A stretch of DNA of 63,570 nt from Oscillospiraceae bacterium. Lineage in GTDB: Bacteria > Bacillota > Clostridia > Oscillospirales > Oscillospiraceae. This document shows positions 24,574 to 34,348 of this stretch, in pieces. The stretch covers positions 1-63,570 of the forward strand of contig JAFQCX010000019.1 of the NCBI GenBank assembly GCA_017416245.1, in the 5' to 3' direction. Position 1 is the first letter of the stretch, and each line of letters starts with the position of its first letter. The position numbers were made by a program, and so were the translations under genes. The notes below the pieces were generated by a model, which saw only the letters and a program-made list of their open reading frames with translations, was not told the DNA's origin and made no database searches.

Positions 24574-26997
24574 TTATTTTACGATCAGGTTGACCAGCTT
24601 GTTCTTCACAACGATGGTTTTTACAATACTGCCGCCGTTCTTCTCCAGGAAGGCTGCGATCTTTTGGTCAGCAAGAACGTTATTCAGCACAGTATCGTTA
24701 TCCAAATCGGCATCCATTACCACTGTGCCACGCATTTTACCATTGACCTGCACAGCGAAGGTTACCTCGCTATCCTTGCACTTGGCTTCATCATAGGTGG
24801 GCCAAGGCTCGTAGGCGATGGTATTGTCGTGACCCAGTGCCTGCCAGATCTCCTCACCTACGTGGGGGATAATGCAGGAGATCATCTTAATAAAGCCCTC
24901 GGCATACTCTCTGGGGCAGGTGCCATTCTTATAGGCCTCGTTCACAAAGACCATCATCTGGGCAATAGCGGTATTAAAGCCCAGCTGTTCAAAGTCGCTT
25001 GTCACCTTCTTGACGGTCTGGTGGTAGACCTTGGTCAGCTTGCCGTCATCGGTGTCGGTAATGTTAGCAGGCTCGGTGAAGAAGTTCCATACACGGTTGA
25101 TGAACTTCTTGGCGCCGGCAACGCCGGTGGTGCTCCAGGGCTTGGAAACCTCCAGGGGGCCCATAAACATCTCGTAAAGGCGGAGGGTATCTGCGCCGTA
25201 TTCACGAACCACATCACTGGGGTTGACCACGAATTCGGGGAAACGCTTACCCATCTTAATACCGTTTTCGCCCAAAATCATACCTTGGTGAACAAGTTTC
25301 TTGAAGGGCTCAGCAACGGGAGAAAGACCGTTATCGTACAGGAAACGAGTCCAGATACGGGAGTAGATCAGGTGGCCCACAGCGTGCTCAGGACCGCCGA
25401 TATACAGGTCAACAGGCAGCCAGTGCTTCAGCAGCTCCGGGTCGCAGAAGGCGTTCTCGTTCTTGGGGTCGATGTAACGCATAAAGTACCAGGAAGAACC
25501 GGCAGAACCGGGCATTGTGGACGTTTCACGCAGACCCTTGATGCCGTTTTGGTCGTAGTGCTTCCACTGCTCTGCGTTCTCCAAAGGCGCTTTGCCACCC
25601 TTGCCCTTATAGTCTTCCAGCTCCGGCAGAATCAGGGGCAATTCGGCATCCGGCAGGAACACGGTCTTGCCGTCTTCGGTATACACACAAGGAACAGGCT
25701 CGCCCCAGTAGCGCTGACGGGCAAAGATCCACTCACGGAAGTGGTAGTTTATCTTCCTTCTGGCAACACCCATCTTCTCCAGCTTGACGGTGATAGCTTC
25801 CTTAGCCTCTTCCACGGTCAAACCGGTGAACTCCTCGGAGTTAATGAGCTTACAGCCCTTGCCTAAGTAATCCTGCTTTTCAAAGGCGCTATTGCTCACA
25901 TCGCGACCTTCGATGACCTGGATCATAGGAATGTTATGGGCAACGGCATACTCAAAGTCACGCTGGTCGTGGCTGGGAACTGCCATAACTGCGCCGGTGC
26001 CGTAGTTACCCAGAACGAAGTCGCCAATGAACACAGGCACTTCCTTGCCGTTGACGGGGTTGATAGCATAAACGCCCTTTAAGGGGCAGCCGGTCTTGGT
26101 CTTGCTGGCATCGGTACGGTCGATCTCACTCTTCTTGGCAGCCTCGGCAATATAGGCTTCCACCTCTGCCCGGTTTTCCACACGGTCAAGGAGGCTCTCG
26201 GTGATCTTACCGTCGGGGGCTAACACCATAAAGGTGATGCCGTAGATGGTTTCGATACAGGTGGTATAGATGGAGAACTCACCACCGCCTACCAGCTTGA
26301 AATCTACCTCTACGCCGGTGGACTTGCCGATCCAGTTCCGCTGGATCTCCTTGGTGGATTCGGGCCAGTCGATCTCATCCAGGCCCTCCAGCAGCTTTTC
26401 AGCAAAGGCAGGCTGGTCGATAACCCACTGCATCATCATTTTCTTTACAACAGGATAGCCGCCGCGCTCACTCTTGCCGTCGATAACCTCGTCGTTGGCA
26501 AGCACGGTACCCAGTTCTTCGCACCAGTTTACGGGCATTTCGATCCGCTTGGCGTAGCCCTTCTCATACAGCTTCTTGAAGATCCACTGGGTCCACTTGT
26601 AGAAATCCGGGTCGGAGGTGGCGATCACCTTGGACCAGTCATAGTCAAACCCCAGCTCCTTCAGCTGCTTGGAGAAGGTTTCGATATTCTTCTGGGTGAA
26701 GCCGTTGGGATGGTTACCGGTATCCACAGCGTACTGCTCCGCAGGCAGACCAAAGGAGTCGTAGCCCATAGGGTGCAGAACGTTATAGCCCTGCATACGC
26801 TTCATACGGGACATAATATCCGTTGCGGTATAGCCTTCCGGGTGACCTGCGTGCAGACCTACGCCGGAGGGGTACGGGAACATATCCAAAACATAATACT
26901 TAGGCTTGGAGAAATCCCACACGTCCGTATGGAAGGTATCGTGTTCTTCCCAGTATTTTTGCCATTTGGCTTCTACTTTATCATGCTCGTAAATCAT
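24574..26997 (-). CDS. leuS: Leucyl-tRNA synthetase
   Basis: An 807-aa class Ia synthetase charging tRNA-Leu. The HIGH-type motif is SGVGLHAGHPEGYT, followed by the LeuRS signature MGYDSFGLPAEQYA; the editing (CP1) domain and C-terminal anticodon region are present. The KMSKS-type loop reads KMGKRFPEF, altered after the first two residues. A start 6 nt upstream is possible, but GAGG sits 8 nt before the ATG at 26997. Last gene of the long smc-led operon; no T-box is visible in the 10-nt gap from rsfS. Confidence 0.96.
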   Translation of the reverse strand: MIYEHDKVEAKWQKYWEEHDTFHTDVWDFSKPKYYVLDMFPYPSGVGLHAGHPEGYTATDIMSRMKRMQGYNVLHPMGYDSFGLPAEQYAVDTGNHPNGFTQKNIETFSKQLKELGFDYDWSKVIATSDPDFYKWTQWIFKKLYEKGYAKRIEMPVNWCEELGTVLANDEVIDGKSERGGYPVVKKMMMQWVIDQPAFAEKLLEGLDEIDWPESTKEIQRNWIGKSTGVEVDFKLVGGGEFSIYTTCIETIYGITFMVLAPDGKITESLLDRVENRAEVEAYIAEAAKKSEIDRTDASKTKTGCPLKGVYAINPVNGKEVPVFIGDFVLGNYGTGAVMAVPSHDQRDFEYAVAHNIPMIQVIEGRDVSNSAFEKQDYLGKGCKLINSEEFTGLTVEEAKEAITVKLEKMGVARRKINYHFREWIFARQRYWGEPVPCVYTEDGKTVFLPDAELPLILPELEDYKGKGGKAPLENAEQWKHYDQNGIKGLRETSTMPGSAGSSWYFMRYIDPKNENAFCDPELLKHWLPVDLYIGGPEHAVGHLIYSRIWTRFLYDNGLSPVAEPFKKLVHQGMILGENGIKMGKRFPEFVVNPSDVVREYGADTLRLYEMFMGPLEVSKPWSTTGVAGAKKFINRVWNFFTEPANITDTDDGKLTKVYHQTVKKVTSDFEQLGFNTAIAQMMVFVNEAYKNGTCPREYAEGFIKMISCIIPHVGEEIWQALGHDNTIAYEPWPTYDEAKCKDSEVTFAVQVNGKMRGTVVMDADLDNDTVLNNVLADQKIAAFLEKNGGSIVKTIVVKNKLVNLIVK

Positions 26998-27007
26998 TGC
27001 CATTTCC

Positions 27008-27370
27008 TCACTCTTCTGTCACAATATCCCGGATATCCACCTGCTGGGCATCTGCCCACAGGCGCTCCAGGGAGTAGAATTCTCTTGCTTCCTCTGTAAA
27101 CACGTGGATCACCACGCTGCCGTAGTCCAGCAGCTCCCAGGTGTTGCCACGGTGTCCCTCTCTGCCCAGCATAGGCTCGCCCAGCTGCTCCAGGGTGTAT
27201 TCTGCGTGGTCGCAGAGGGTTTTGACGTGGGTGTTGGACGTGCCGGTGCAGATAATGAAATAATCCGCAAGGGAGCTTACCTCGTCGATCTTTAAAAGCT
27301 TAATATTCAGACCCTTCTTATCGTCCAGAGCCTTTGTTACTTCGTAGGCAACTTCTTTTGCACTTAACAT
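27008..27370 (-). CDS. rsfS: Ribosome silencing factor RsfS
   Basis: A 120-aa Iojap/RsfS-family protein that binds uL14 and blocks subunit joining in starvation. Conserved stretches: ALDDKKGLNIKLLKIDEVSSL, DYFIICTGTSNTHVK, GNTWELLDYGSVVIHVF and SLERLWADA. It follows nadD-yqeK, the widespread bacterial neighbour. Confidence 0.95.
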   Translation of the reverse strand: MLSAKEVAYEVTKALDDKKGLNIKLLKIDEVSSLADYFIICTGTSNTHVKTLCDHAEYTLEQLGEPMLGREGHRGNTWELLDYGSVVIHVFTEEAREFYSLERLWADAQQVDIRDIVTEE

Positions 27371-27387
27371 CGTTCTTTCTCCTGTTC

Positions 27388-28566
27388 TTATACACCGGCT
27401 TGTTCCAGGAAGGCAAGCGCCTCCGCAGATGCCGGAGAAATTTCTTGGTTGTTCTTTTGAAGCATGGCTACGGTCATTTCCAGACCCAGCTTCAGCGCCT
27501 TGTCCAAATCCGTATAGGCAAGCTGCCGCAGCTTTTCCACACCGGGAAAATCCCGATTGGGCTCCATATAGTCGGCAACATACAGGATCTTTTCCAAGGT
27601 GTTCATAGCGGGTTTTCCTGTGGTATGGCTGCGGATGGCATCCACCACACGTTCATTTTCCCCAAAAATACGCTCCGCTACCAGGCTGCCTGTGAGAGCG
27701 TGGAGGGTTTTGGTGTATTTTTTGGAAAATTCACCCAGTACAATACCATATTCGTTGCACAAAGTCAATTGAAGGTGACCATCCAACGCTTTGGTAACAT
27801 CGTGCAAGAGGCCTGCACGGGCGGCATCCGTCGGATCAGCGCCCCAGCGCTTTGCAAGCGCAACTGCCGTATCCCGGCAGCCCAGCACGTGAGCTACCCG
27901 GTTGGGCTTTAGCAGGCTCACAACCACCTGTTCCAACGCTTCCATCGGCAGATGCCTGTAATTCTTTGCCACACCGTAAAGGTTATGGTACTGAATATAT
28001 TGTCCCACTTCCCTGGAAAGGAAACTATCTGCGCACCTGAACAGCAATAGTCTGCGCAGTTGGGTGGAGGAAATGGCAGTCACAGGATTTTCAACGAGGT
28101 ACACCTTTGCGCCCAGCTTTTCAAGCGTTTCTTTTTGCTGCGCAATTTGCTCCAGCTCATCCTGATCGCCCCGATACATTACACCCAGGGATGCCATATT
28201 CAATATTTTTCGGGGCTCTTTCCACGTCAAAAACGACAGGAACATATCAGTGCCCATCAGCAGCACCAGCTCCTTGCCCGGATACATTTGGGAAAGAGCT
28301 TCTAAGGTTTCATAGGTGTAGCTTGCGCCGCCACGGCGTAGCTCCATATCGCAGACCTGCATATTCTCCCCTTTTGATATTTCCAGCATTTCCGCCCGCT
28401 GGTCGGGGGTGGGAGAATTCTCGGGCATAGCTTTATGAGGCGCAATGCAGGTGGGAACCAGCAACAGCTGCTCCAGCTGCAACGCATCGATGGCGTACTT
28501 CGCCCCACGGATATGTCCTATGTGAGGCGGATTAAACGTGCCGCCGTATACGCCGATCCTCTCCAC
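27388..28566 (-). CDS. nadD: Fused nicotinate-nucleotide adenylyltransferase (NadD) and YqeK HD hydrolase
   Basis: A 392-aa two-domain protein. Residues 1-195 are NadD, which makes nicotinate adenine dinucleotide in NAD synthesis: nucleotide-binding GVYGGTFNPPHIGH, LLMGTDMF and ISSTQLR. Residues about 200-392 are an HD-domain hydrolase of the YqeK type (RVAHVLGC, LLHDVTKAL, HALTGSLVAE, VADYMEPNRDF), a family reported to hydrolyse diadenosine tetraphosphate. In Bacillus these are adjacent separate genes; here one continuous frame spans both without a stop. In the smc-led operon upstream of rsfS. Confidence 0.93.
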   Translation of the reverse strand: MERIGVYGGTFNPPHIGHIRGAKYAIDALQLEQLLLVPTCIAPHKAMPENSPTPDQRAEMLEISKGENMQVCDMELRRGGASYTYETLEALSQMYPGKELVLLMGTDMFLSFLTWKEPRKILNMASLGVMYRGDQDELEQIAQQKETLEKLGAKVYLVENPVTAISSTQLRRLLLFRCADSFLSREVGQYIQYHNLYGVAKNYRHLPMEALEQVVVSLLKPNRVAHVLGCRDTAVALAKRWGADPTDAARAGLLHDVTKALDGHLQLTLCNEYGIVLGEFSKKYTKTLHALTGSLVAERIFGENERVVDAIRSHTTGKPAMNTLEKILYVADYMEPNRDFPGVEKLRQLAYTDLDKALKLGLEMTVAMLQKNNQEISPASAEALAFLEQAGV

Positions 28567-28583
28567 TGCTATGCCCCTTTTCC

Positions 28584-29054
28584 TTAGTTGGATTCTCTAA
28601 GCTGTCTTTCCCGTTCCCGTTCAATGGCCTTGTCGATAGCCTGCTGGCGGAAGTATTCATTCCGTTGCTCCCGCACCTTACGGGCTGCCTGCCGACGAGC
28701 CTGAGCGCCCTTACGGACGGGATTTTTCTTGCCGGCAGGTGTATCCTTACGCTTGGCTCTGCCGGTTTGATTGCGCTCGGTTTGCAGTTTTTCGCTGAAA
28801 CGGTAGATAACAAACTTTGTGCCGATGACGGCAATGCCTTCCGCTCCGGTAGCCTGACATAGCTCGTCGCATACCTCTCTGGGAGTCATCATAGCGCCCT
28901 CCAGCACCTTGCCCTTTACCAGTTCCCGGGTGATCAGCTGATTTTCTGCCTCGGCGATCACCGCATCGGTCACGCCCCCCTTGCCAACCATCAAAGTGGT
29001 GTCAATGGTGGTAGCCTGGCCACGCAGCTCAGCCCGTTCTTTACTTGTCAGCAT
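28584..29054 (-). CDS. YhbY/CRM-domain RNA-binding protein with basic C-terminal extension
   Basis: A 156-aa protein. The first roughly 95 residues form a CRM (YhbY-type) RNA-binding domain, with LTSKERAELRGQA and the GxxG-like loop LMVGKGGVTDAV; relatives associate with pre-50S particles. The remaining 60 residues are Arg/Lys-rich (GKKNPVRKGAQARRQAARK), an extension longer than the classical 96-aa YhbY. It overlaps rdgB by 14 nt. Confidence 0.9.
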   Translation of the reverse strand: MLTSKERAELRGQATTIDTTLMVGKGGVTDAVIAEAENQLITRELVKGKVLEGAMMTPREVCDELCQATGAEGIAVIGTKFVIYRFSEKLQTERNQTGRAKRKDTPAGKKNPVRKGAQARRQAARKVREQRNEYFRQQAIDKAIERERERQLRESN

Positions 29055-29646
29055 AGCCTGCCTCCTTTAGTTTCTCGTAAAATACTTTCAGCGCATTTGC
29101 CCGGTGAGATACCTGATTCTTATCCTCAGGGGACATCTCCGCAGTGGACTTGCCCATAGGAGGATAGTAGAAAATGGGATCGTAGCCGAAGCCATTCTCC
29201 CCTACCGGCGCGCGAAGCAGCTCGCCGTGGATCTCTCCACGGGCCTGAATGGTCTTGCCGTCGGGGGTGATCATCGTAATGACACATACGAATTGTGCCT
29301 GACGCTGACCGTCGGGGACATTTTCTGTATTCTTCAGCAAAAGCTCCAATCTGCCTCTGTCGTCCAGGGTATCATCAAAGCCATAGCGGGCGGAGTAGAT
29401 ACCCGGCTCCCCGTTCAGCGCATCCACCGCAATGCCGGAATCGTCTGCCAAGGCAGGCAGACCTGTGGCTTCCATAACTGCCTTTGCCTTAATAAGAGAA
29501 TTCTCCTCAAAGGTCGTGCCGTTTTCTTCCACATCAATATCCACGCCCAGCTCAGACTGGAGCACCAGCTCCATATCGAATTTCTCGGTGATTTTACTGA
29601 TTTCTTCTAATTTGTGTTTATTTTTACTTGCCAATACGACTTTCAT
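29041..29646 (-). CDS. rdgB: dITP/XTP pyrophosphatase (RdgB/HAM1)
   Basis: A 201-aa housecleaning enzyme hydrolysing dITP, ITP and XTP. Family motifs: VLASKNKHKLEEI at the N terminus, FEENSLIKAKAV, LADDSGIAVDALNGEPGIYSARY, GENGFGYDPIFYYP and SHRANALK at the C terminus. Its start lies directly after the ftsY stop. Confidence 0.96.
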   Translation of the reverse strand: MKVVLASKNKHKLEEISKITEKFDMELVLQSELGVDIDVEENGTTFEENSLIKAKAVMEATGLPALADDSGIAVDALNGEPGIYSARYGFDDTLDDRGRLELLLKNTENVPDGQRQAQFVCVITMITPDGKTIQARGEIHGELLRAPVGENGFGYDPIFYYPPMGKSTAEMSPEDKNQVSHRANALKVFYEKLKEAGYADK

Positions 29647-30552
29647 TTACAAAAGCGCCTCCACAAATTCTTTCGCATCGAAGGGCATCAGGTCATCTGC
29701 CTGTTCGCCGACGCCCACGTATTTCACAGGGATCTGCAGGCTGTCTGCCACGGCGATCACAATACCACCCTTGGCAGTGCCGTCCAGCTTGGTTAGCGCG
29801 ATGGCGGTCACGCCTGCAATTTCCTTAAATTGCTTTGCCTGGATCAGACCGTTTTGGCCTGTTGTGCCGTCCAGCACCAGCAAAACCTCCTTGGCGGCAT
29901 TCGGCAGTTCCCGCTCCACAATACGGCTGATCTTATTCAGCTCGTTCATTAGGTTCTGCTTGTTGTGAAGCCGGCCTGCGGTGTCGATGAGGATCACATC
30001 CACGCCCTTTGCCTTGGCGGACTGGATACCGTCATACACGACAGACGCAGGGTCTGCGCCCTCGTTCTGCCGGACAATACTGCTGCCGGAGCGCTGCGCC
30101 CAGATCTCCAGCTGGTCGGCTGCGGCTGCGCGGAAGGTATCTCCCGCCACAAGCAGTACATTCTTGCCCTGCTTGGTCAGCCCGGTGGCGATTTTTCCGA
30201 TGGTAGTGGTCTTGCCTACACCGTTGACACCGATCACCAGCACCACAGACGGTGTTGTGGAAAGATTCAACGCGGTATCGCCCACGTTCAGCATATCCAC
30301 AAGGATCTCTTTCAGCGCTTGCCTGGCTTCCTCGGTGGTCTTCAGGTGTTGTTCTTTGATGGTTTTCCGCAAGCGGTCTGTGGCTTTCACGGCAGTATCT
30401 ACGCCCAAATCCGCAAGAATCAGACTTTCTTCCAGCTCGTCATAGAAATCATCGTCAATTTCCGAAAAGCCGGAAAACACATTTCCTAAGGTGTCGGACA
30501 GGGCATCTCTCGTTTTGCTGAGACCTGCCTTGATTTTATCGAAAAAGCCCAT
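29647..30552 (-). CDS. ftsY: Signal recognition particle receptor FtsY
   Basis: A 301-aa SRP GTPase that docks ribosome-nascent chains at the membrane. The N domain is a helical bundle (1-95); the G domain carries VIGVNGVGKTTTIGKIA, DTFRAAAADQLE, DTAGRLHNKQNLMNEL and TKLDGTAKGG. There is no long acidic A domain, as usual for Firmicutes. Second gene of the smc-led operon, with one repeat copy between it and smc. Confidence 0.97.
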   Translation of the reverse strand: MGFFDKIKAGLSKTRDALSDTLGNVFSGFSEIDDDFYDELEESLILADLGVDTAVKATDRLRKTIKEQHLKTTEEARQALKEILVDMLNVGDTALNLSTTPSVVLVIGVNGVGKTTTIGKIATGLTKQGKNVLLVAGDTFRAAAADQLEIWAQRSGSSIVRQNEGADPASVVYDGIQSAKAKGVDVILIDTAGRLHNKQNLMNELNKISRIVERELPNAAKEVLLVLDGTTGQNGLIQAKQFKEIAGVTAIALTKLDGTAKGGIVIAVADSLQIPVKYVGVGEQADDLMPFDAKEFVEALL

Positions 30553-30573
30553 AGTCGTTTCCTTTCATTCAAC

Positions 30574-30615
30574 GGGGATTGCCACACCAGTCTGCGGACT
30601 GGTTCGCAATGACAC
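30574..30615. repeat. GGAGATTGCCAC family repeat, copy 4
   Basis: GGGGATTGCCACACCAG, hairpin CCAGTC/GACTGG, ending GCAATGACAC. The hairpin base change relative to copy 1 is compensated on the other arm. Located in the smc-ftsY gap inside the operon. Confidence 0.75.
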
Positions 30616-30623
30616 AGTGAATA

Positions 30624-33600
30624 TTATTCCATAATGCCCAAATAGGTTTCCATTTGGTTTAAGTCCAAGCGAATCAGCTTACTGATACCCTGCTCCTGCA
30701 TGGTCACGCCGTAGAGAACGTCGGACGCCTCCATGGTGCCACGACGGTGGGTGATAACAATAAACTGGGTCTTGCTGCTCAAGTTCCGCAGGTAAGAGGA
30801 GAAACGCTCCACGTTTCTGTCGTCCAATGCGGCATCGATCTCGTCCAGCATACAGAAGGGCGTAGGACGCACCTTCAAAATAGCAAAGTACAGAGCGATT
30901 GCCACAAATGCCTTCTCACCACCGGACAGCAGTGTGATGGTCTTCACCTGTTTTCCGGGAGGCTGTACGCGGATCTCAATGCCGCAGGTCAGCGGCTCTT
31001 CCGGGTCTTCCAGCAACAGCTGACCCTTACCGCCGCCAAACATCTCTTCAAATACCTGGCCGAAATAGGTGTTGATCTTGGCAAACTCTGTGACAAAGAT
31101 CTCGGTCATTTGGCCGGTAATCTCCTTAATGATGCCCTCCAGATCCTTCTTGGCGCCCAGCACATCGTCACGTTGCTCAGTTAGGTAGGTGTAACGCTCG
31201 TTCACACGGGCGTATTCCTCGATAGCGCCCAGGTTGGGTGTGCCCAGGGCGGAGATCTTCCGCTTCAATTCTGCAATCAAGCGGTTGCCTGCCGCCACGG
31301 ATTCGATTTCGCCGCGCTTTTCTGCCGCAGTGCCGGGAGTCAGACCGTAGGTATCCCACAGCTTATCGATGGTGTTTCGCTCCTCGATCTCCATGGTTTC
31401 CTTCTTGTTCTGCAACAGGGCGCAGGTACGTTCCATTGTGAGAATGGACTTATTTTTCTCTTGAATATCGCCCTCAGCCTTGGATTTGGCTGCCTCAATG
31501 TTGGCATACTCACCCAAAGCGTCCTGCATAGACTGCCGCATTTTGGCGATTTCCTGTTGATTATCCTCCAAGCGGACCTGCTGGCGGGTAATTTCCTCCT
31601 CCAGACGGCGATTCTCTTCCAGAATCGCATCGATATCCGCCAGCTTTCTGCTCTTATCCCCCTCGGTGGCTGCCTGCAGCACACGCAGGTCAGCAATGTG
31701 GGCATTGGCGGTATTCTTCTCTGCCTCCAGCGCAGCAGACTCCGTCCGCAGACCGTTGATCTGGTCGGTAATTACTGCCACGGCATTATCAGCTTCAGAC
31801 TGTGTGCCCTCCAGCGCAGAAATTTTCTGACGGGTTTCGGCCAGCTGGGATGTATACACCTGGATCTGCGCAGCAATGGCAGACAGCTGCTCTTTATCCG
31901 CATTCTCACGGTTTTTCAAATTGGTAAGCTCCGCGTTGGCAGATGCCTTCGCATCGCAGATCGCCTGCAGCCAGATTTCGTGCTGGCGCACCAAGCCCTC
32001 GGCAGTAAGTACCTGCTTTTCTGCCTCCTGCAACTGCTCCTTGGCAGTGTTCAGCTGGAAATCCACCTGATCTGCCAGGCGGCGGGCTTCCTGGAATTGG
32101 GTTTCTGCCTCCTGGAGCTTCTCGGTCAATTCCTTTTCCTGGGCAGCCAGCTTGTCCAGCTCGTTGGCGCGGCTTAAAATGCCTGCCTCTTTATTCACAG
32201 AGCCACCGGTCATAGAGCCGCCGGCATTCATCACCTGGCCGTCCAGCGTGACAATTTTGAAACGGTTAGAGTACTGTTTCGCCATTGCAATGGCTGCATC
32301 CAAATCCTGCACAATCACAATTCTGCCCAACAGGTTTTCCATAATACCTGCATAGGGCTTATCATATTTCACCAGTGTGGATGCAATGCCCACATAGCCA
32401 CGGCAGTTTTCCAAGCCCTTTTCCTGCAGAGCTCTTCCCTGCACCGCAGACATAGGCAGCACTGTTGTTCTGCCGCCGTTTGTACGTTTCAGGAAGGAAA
32501 GGACAGCCTTACCGTCCTGCTCGTTGCCTACAACGATCTGCTGCAACGCGCCGCCCAGGGCGATCTCAATGGCAACGGTATAGCGGTCTTCTGTGCGGAT
32601 CAGCTGGGAAACAGGGCCGTGAACATTCCGCAGCGCGCCGTGCTTTGCCTCTTGCATAACCGTACGCACGGACTTTTGGTAGCCCTCAAAATCCTGCTCC
32701 ATAGCACGGAACACCCGGGTTTTGTTTAACACGGTATCCAACTGGTTGCGGAGCTTCTGCACCTCTTGAGCCAGCTCGTCCCGCTTCTTGCCGCGGCTTT
32801 CCTGCCGCAGCGTATAGCCTGAAATCATATTTTTGTTGGCGGTGACTTCCTCCTGGGCAGTGCGCAGCTGCTTTTGGCTCTCTGCCAGCTTGTCACGGGC
32901 CTCCTGCTCGCGGGCTTCGCCCGATTGCAGGTCTGTTTGAATCTGGGCGATTCTTGCCTGGCTCTCCGCCATATTGATCTCCAACGTCTTGGTGTCTGCT
33001 TCACGGGCAGACAGATCGCCTGTCAGAGCCACCTCCCGGGTGCGAAGCTCCATAAACTGGCGGGTAAGACCCTGGGCATCGGCTGTCATTGCCATCAGGC
33101 TCTTTTGAAGCTCTGCCAGCTCCCCTGCCTTTTGGGTCAGTACTGCATCAATTTCACCGATACGGGCATTGGCCTGCTCCAGCTGGACGGAAATGCCGCT
33201 GCTGCGGCTCTCCTGCCCTTGCAGGTCCTCTTTATTACGGGCAATGGTTTCCTCATTATGGGCAATGGAGCTGCGGAGAATGGCGATCTGCCCTTCGATC
33301 TGCTGGCGAGTTCCCTCCAGCATAGAAACATTTTCACGCAGCGTATCCACGGTGCTGTTCTGGTGGCGCAGGTCTGCGCTCATCTGCTCGGTGGAGCGAT
33401 ACAGCTTTTCCAGCTCCTCGTGGGCCTGTTCCAGCACAAAGGCGGCGGAGGTATAGTCCTCCTCTGCTTTTTTTGCATCAGCAGAGAGCTTTTCCAGCTT
33501 GTCCATCCACACGGCCACTTCCACGCCCTGCAGTTCCTCCCGCAACGCCAGATACTTCGTGGCCTTTTCTGATTGGACACGCAGGGGCTCCAACTGCAGC

Positions 33601-34196
33601 TCCAGCTCGGCAACCTTGTCGCCGATTCGCATAAGGTTATCCTCGGTGTGAGCCAGCTTCCGCTCGGTTTCTTCCTTGCGGTGGCGATACTTGGAGATAC
33701 CTGCCGCCTCCTCGAAGATCTCACGGCGGTCAGCGCTCTTCAGGGACAGGATCTCATCGATTCTGCCCTGGCCGATGTTGGAATAGCCCTCTCTGCCAAG
33801 ACCCGTATCCATAAACATCTCGTTGATGTCACGAAGTCTTGCAGATTGCTTATTGATGTAATACTCACTGTCGCCGCTGCGGTAGTACCGACGGGTGATC
33901 ATCACCTCGTCGGAATCGTAGGGCAACGCTCTGTCGGAATTATCCAGCGTCAGGGTCGCCTCGGCAAAGCCCACAGGCGCGCGCTTCTGTGTGCCGCCGA
34001 AAATCACGTCCTCCATTTTGGCGCCACGGAGGGTCTTGGAACTCTGCTCGCCCATGACCCACAAAATGGCGTCGGAAATATTGGATTTGCCCGAACCGTT
34101 GGGTCCGACAATGGCGGTAATATCGTCGCCAAACCGAATGACGGTCTTATCGGGGAAGGACTTAAAGCCCTGCACTTCCAAACTTTTTAAATACAC
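30624..34196 (-). CDS. smc: Chromosome segregation ATPase SMC
   Basis: An 1190-aa SMC protein of the condensin complex. Walker A is GPNGSGKSNISDAI (residues 32-45); two long coiled coils flank a hinge (about 510-660, with GALQQIVVGNEQDGKAVL and MTGGSVNKEAG). The C-terminal head has the signature LLSGGEKAFVAIAL and Walker B CMLDEIDAALDD. The start is a GTG with AGAGG 8 nt upstream and a clear promoter at 34237-34265. First gene of a seven-gene operon. Confidence 0.97.
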   Translation of the reverse strand: MYLKSLEVQGFKSFPDKTVIRFGDDITAIVGPNGSGKSNISDAILWVMGEQSSKTLRGAKMEDVIFGGTQKRAPVGFAEATLTLDNSDRALPYDSDEVMITRRYYRSGDSEYYINKQSARLRDINEMFMDTGLGREGYSNIGQGRIDEILSLKSADRREIFEEAAGISKYRHRKEETERKLAHTEDNLMRIGDKVAELELQLEPLRVQSEKATKYLALREELQGVEVAVWMDKLEKLSADAKKAEEDYTSAAFVLEQAHEELEKLYRSTEQMSADLRHQNSTVDTLRENVSMLEGTRQQIEGQIAILRSSIAHNEETIARNKEDLQGQESRSSGISVQLEQANARIGEIDAVLTQKAGELAELQKSLMAMTADAQGLTRQFMELRTREVALTGDLSAREADTKTLEINMAESQARIAQIQTDLQSGEAREQEARDKLAESQKQLRTAQEEVTANKNMISGYTLRQESRGKKRDELAQEVQKLRNQLDTVLNKTRVFRAMEQDFEGYQKSVRTVMQEAKHGALRNVHGPVSQLIRTEDRYTVAIEIALGGALQQIVVGNEQDGKAVLSFLKRTNGGRTTVLPMSAVQGRALQEKGLENCRGYVGIASTLVKYDKPYAGIMENLLGRIVIVQDLDAAIAMAKQYSNRFKIVTLDGQVMNAGGSMTGGSVNKEAGILSRANELDKLAAQEKELTEKLQEAETQFQEARRLADQVDFQLNTAKEQLQEAEKQVLTAEGLVRQHEIWLQAICDAKASANAELTNLKNRENADKEQLSAIAAQIQVYTSQLAETRQKISALEGTQSEADNAVAVITDQINGLRTESAALEAEKNTANAHIADLRVLQAATEGDKSRKLADIDAILEENRRLEEEITRQQVRLEDNQQEIAKMRQSMQDALGEYANIEAAKSKAEGDIQEKNKSILTMERTCALLQNKKETMEIEERNTIDKLWDTYGLTPGTAAEKRGEIESVAAGNRLIAELKRKISALGTPNLGAIEEYARVNERYTYLTEQRDDVLGAKKDLEGIIKEITGQMTEIFVTEFAKINTYFGQVFEEMFGGGKGQLLLEDPEEPLTCGIEIRVQPPGKQVKTITLLSGGEKAFVAIALYFAILKVRPTPFCMLDEIDAALDDRNVERFSSYLRNLSSKTQFIVITHRRGTMEASDVLYGVTMQEQGISKLIRLDLNQMETYLGIME

Positions 34197-34236
34197 AGCA
34201 AAAACCTCTTGTCAAAAAGTTAAAATCAATCAGTTT

Positions 34237-34265
34237 ATTATACTGGAAAACAGCAAAAATTGCAA
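34237..34265 (-). promoter_or_regulatory. Promoter of the smc-ftsY-...-leuS operon
   Basis: Minus-strand -35 TTGCAA (34260-34265) and -10 TATAAT (34237-34242), 17-nt spacer, about 40 nt upstream of the GTG start of smc. Confidence 0.78.
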
Positions 34266-34290
34266 GGATATCTTTCGTATATTTACAACA

Positions 34291-34323
34291 AAAAACAGAG
34301 CCTCCGACGGAAGCTCTGTTTTT
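34291..34323 (-). terminator. Terminator after the ceramidase-like gene
   Basis: Stem AAAAACAGAGC/GCTCTGTTTTT with inner TCCG/CGGA pairing; the minus strand continues T-rich. It separates the accessory operon from smc. Confidence 0.85.
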
Positions 34324-34348
34324 ACGGTTAATTGATGTGTGTTGTCGC

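Noticed and set aside
26998-27007. T-box or leader upstream of leuS
   Set aside because: Only a 10-nt gap from rsfS; leuS belongs to the smc-led operon.
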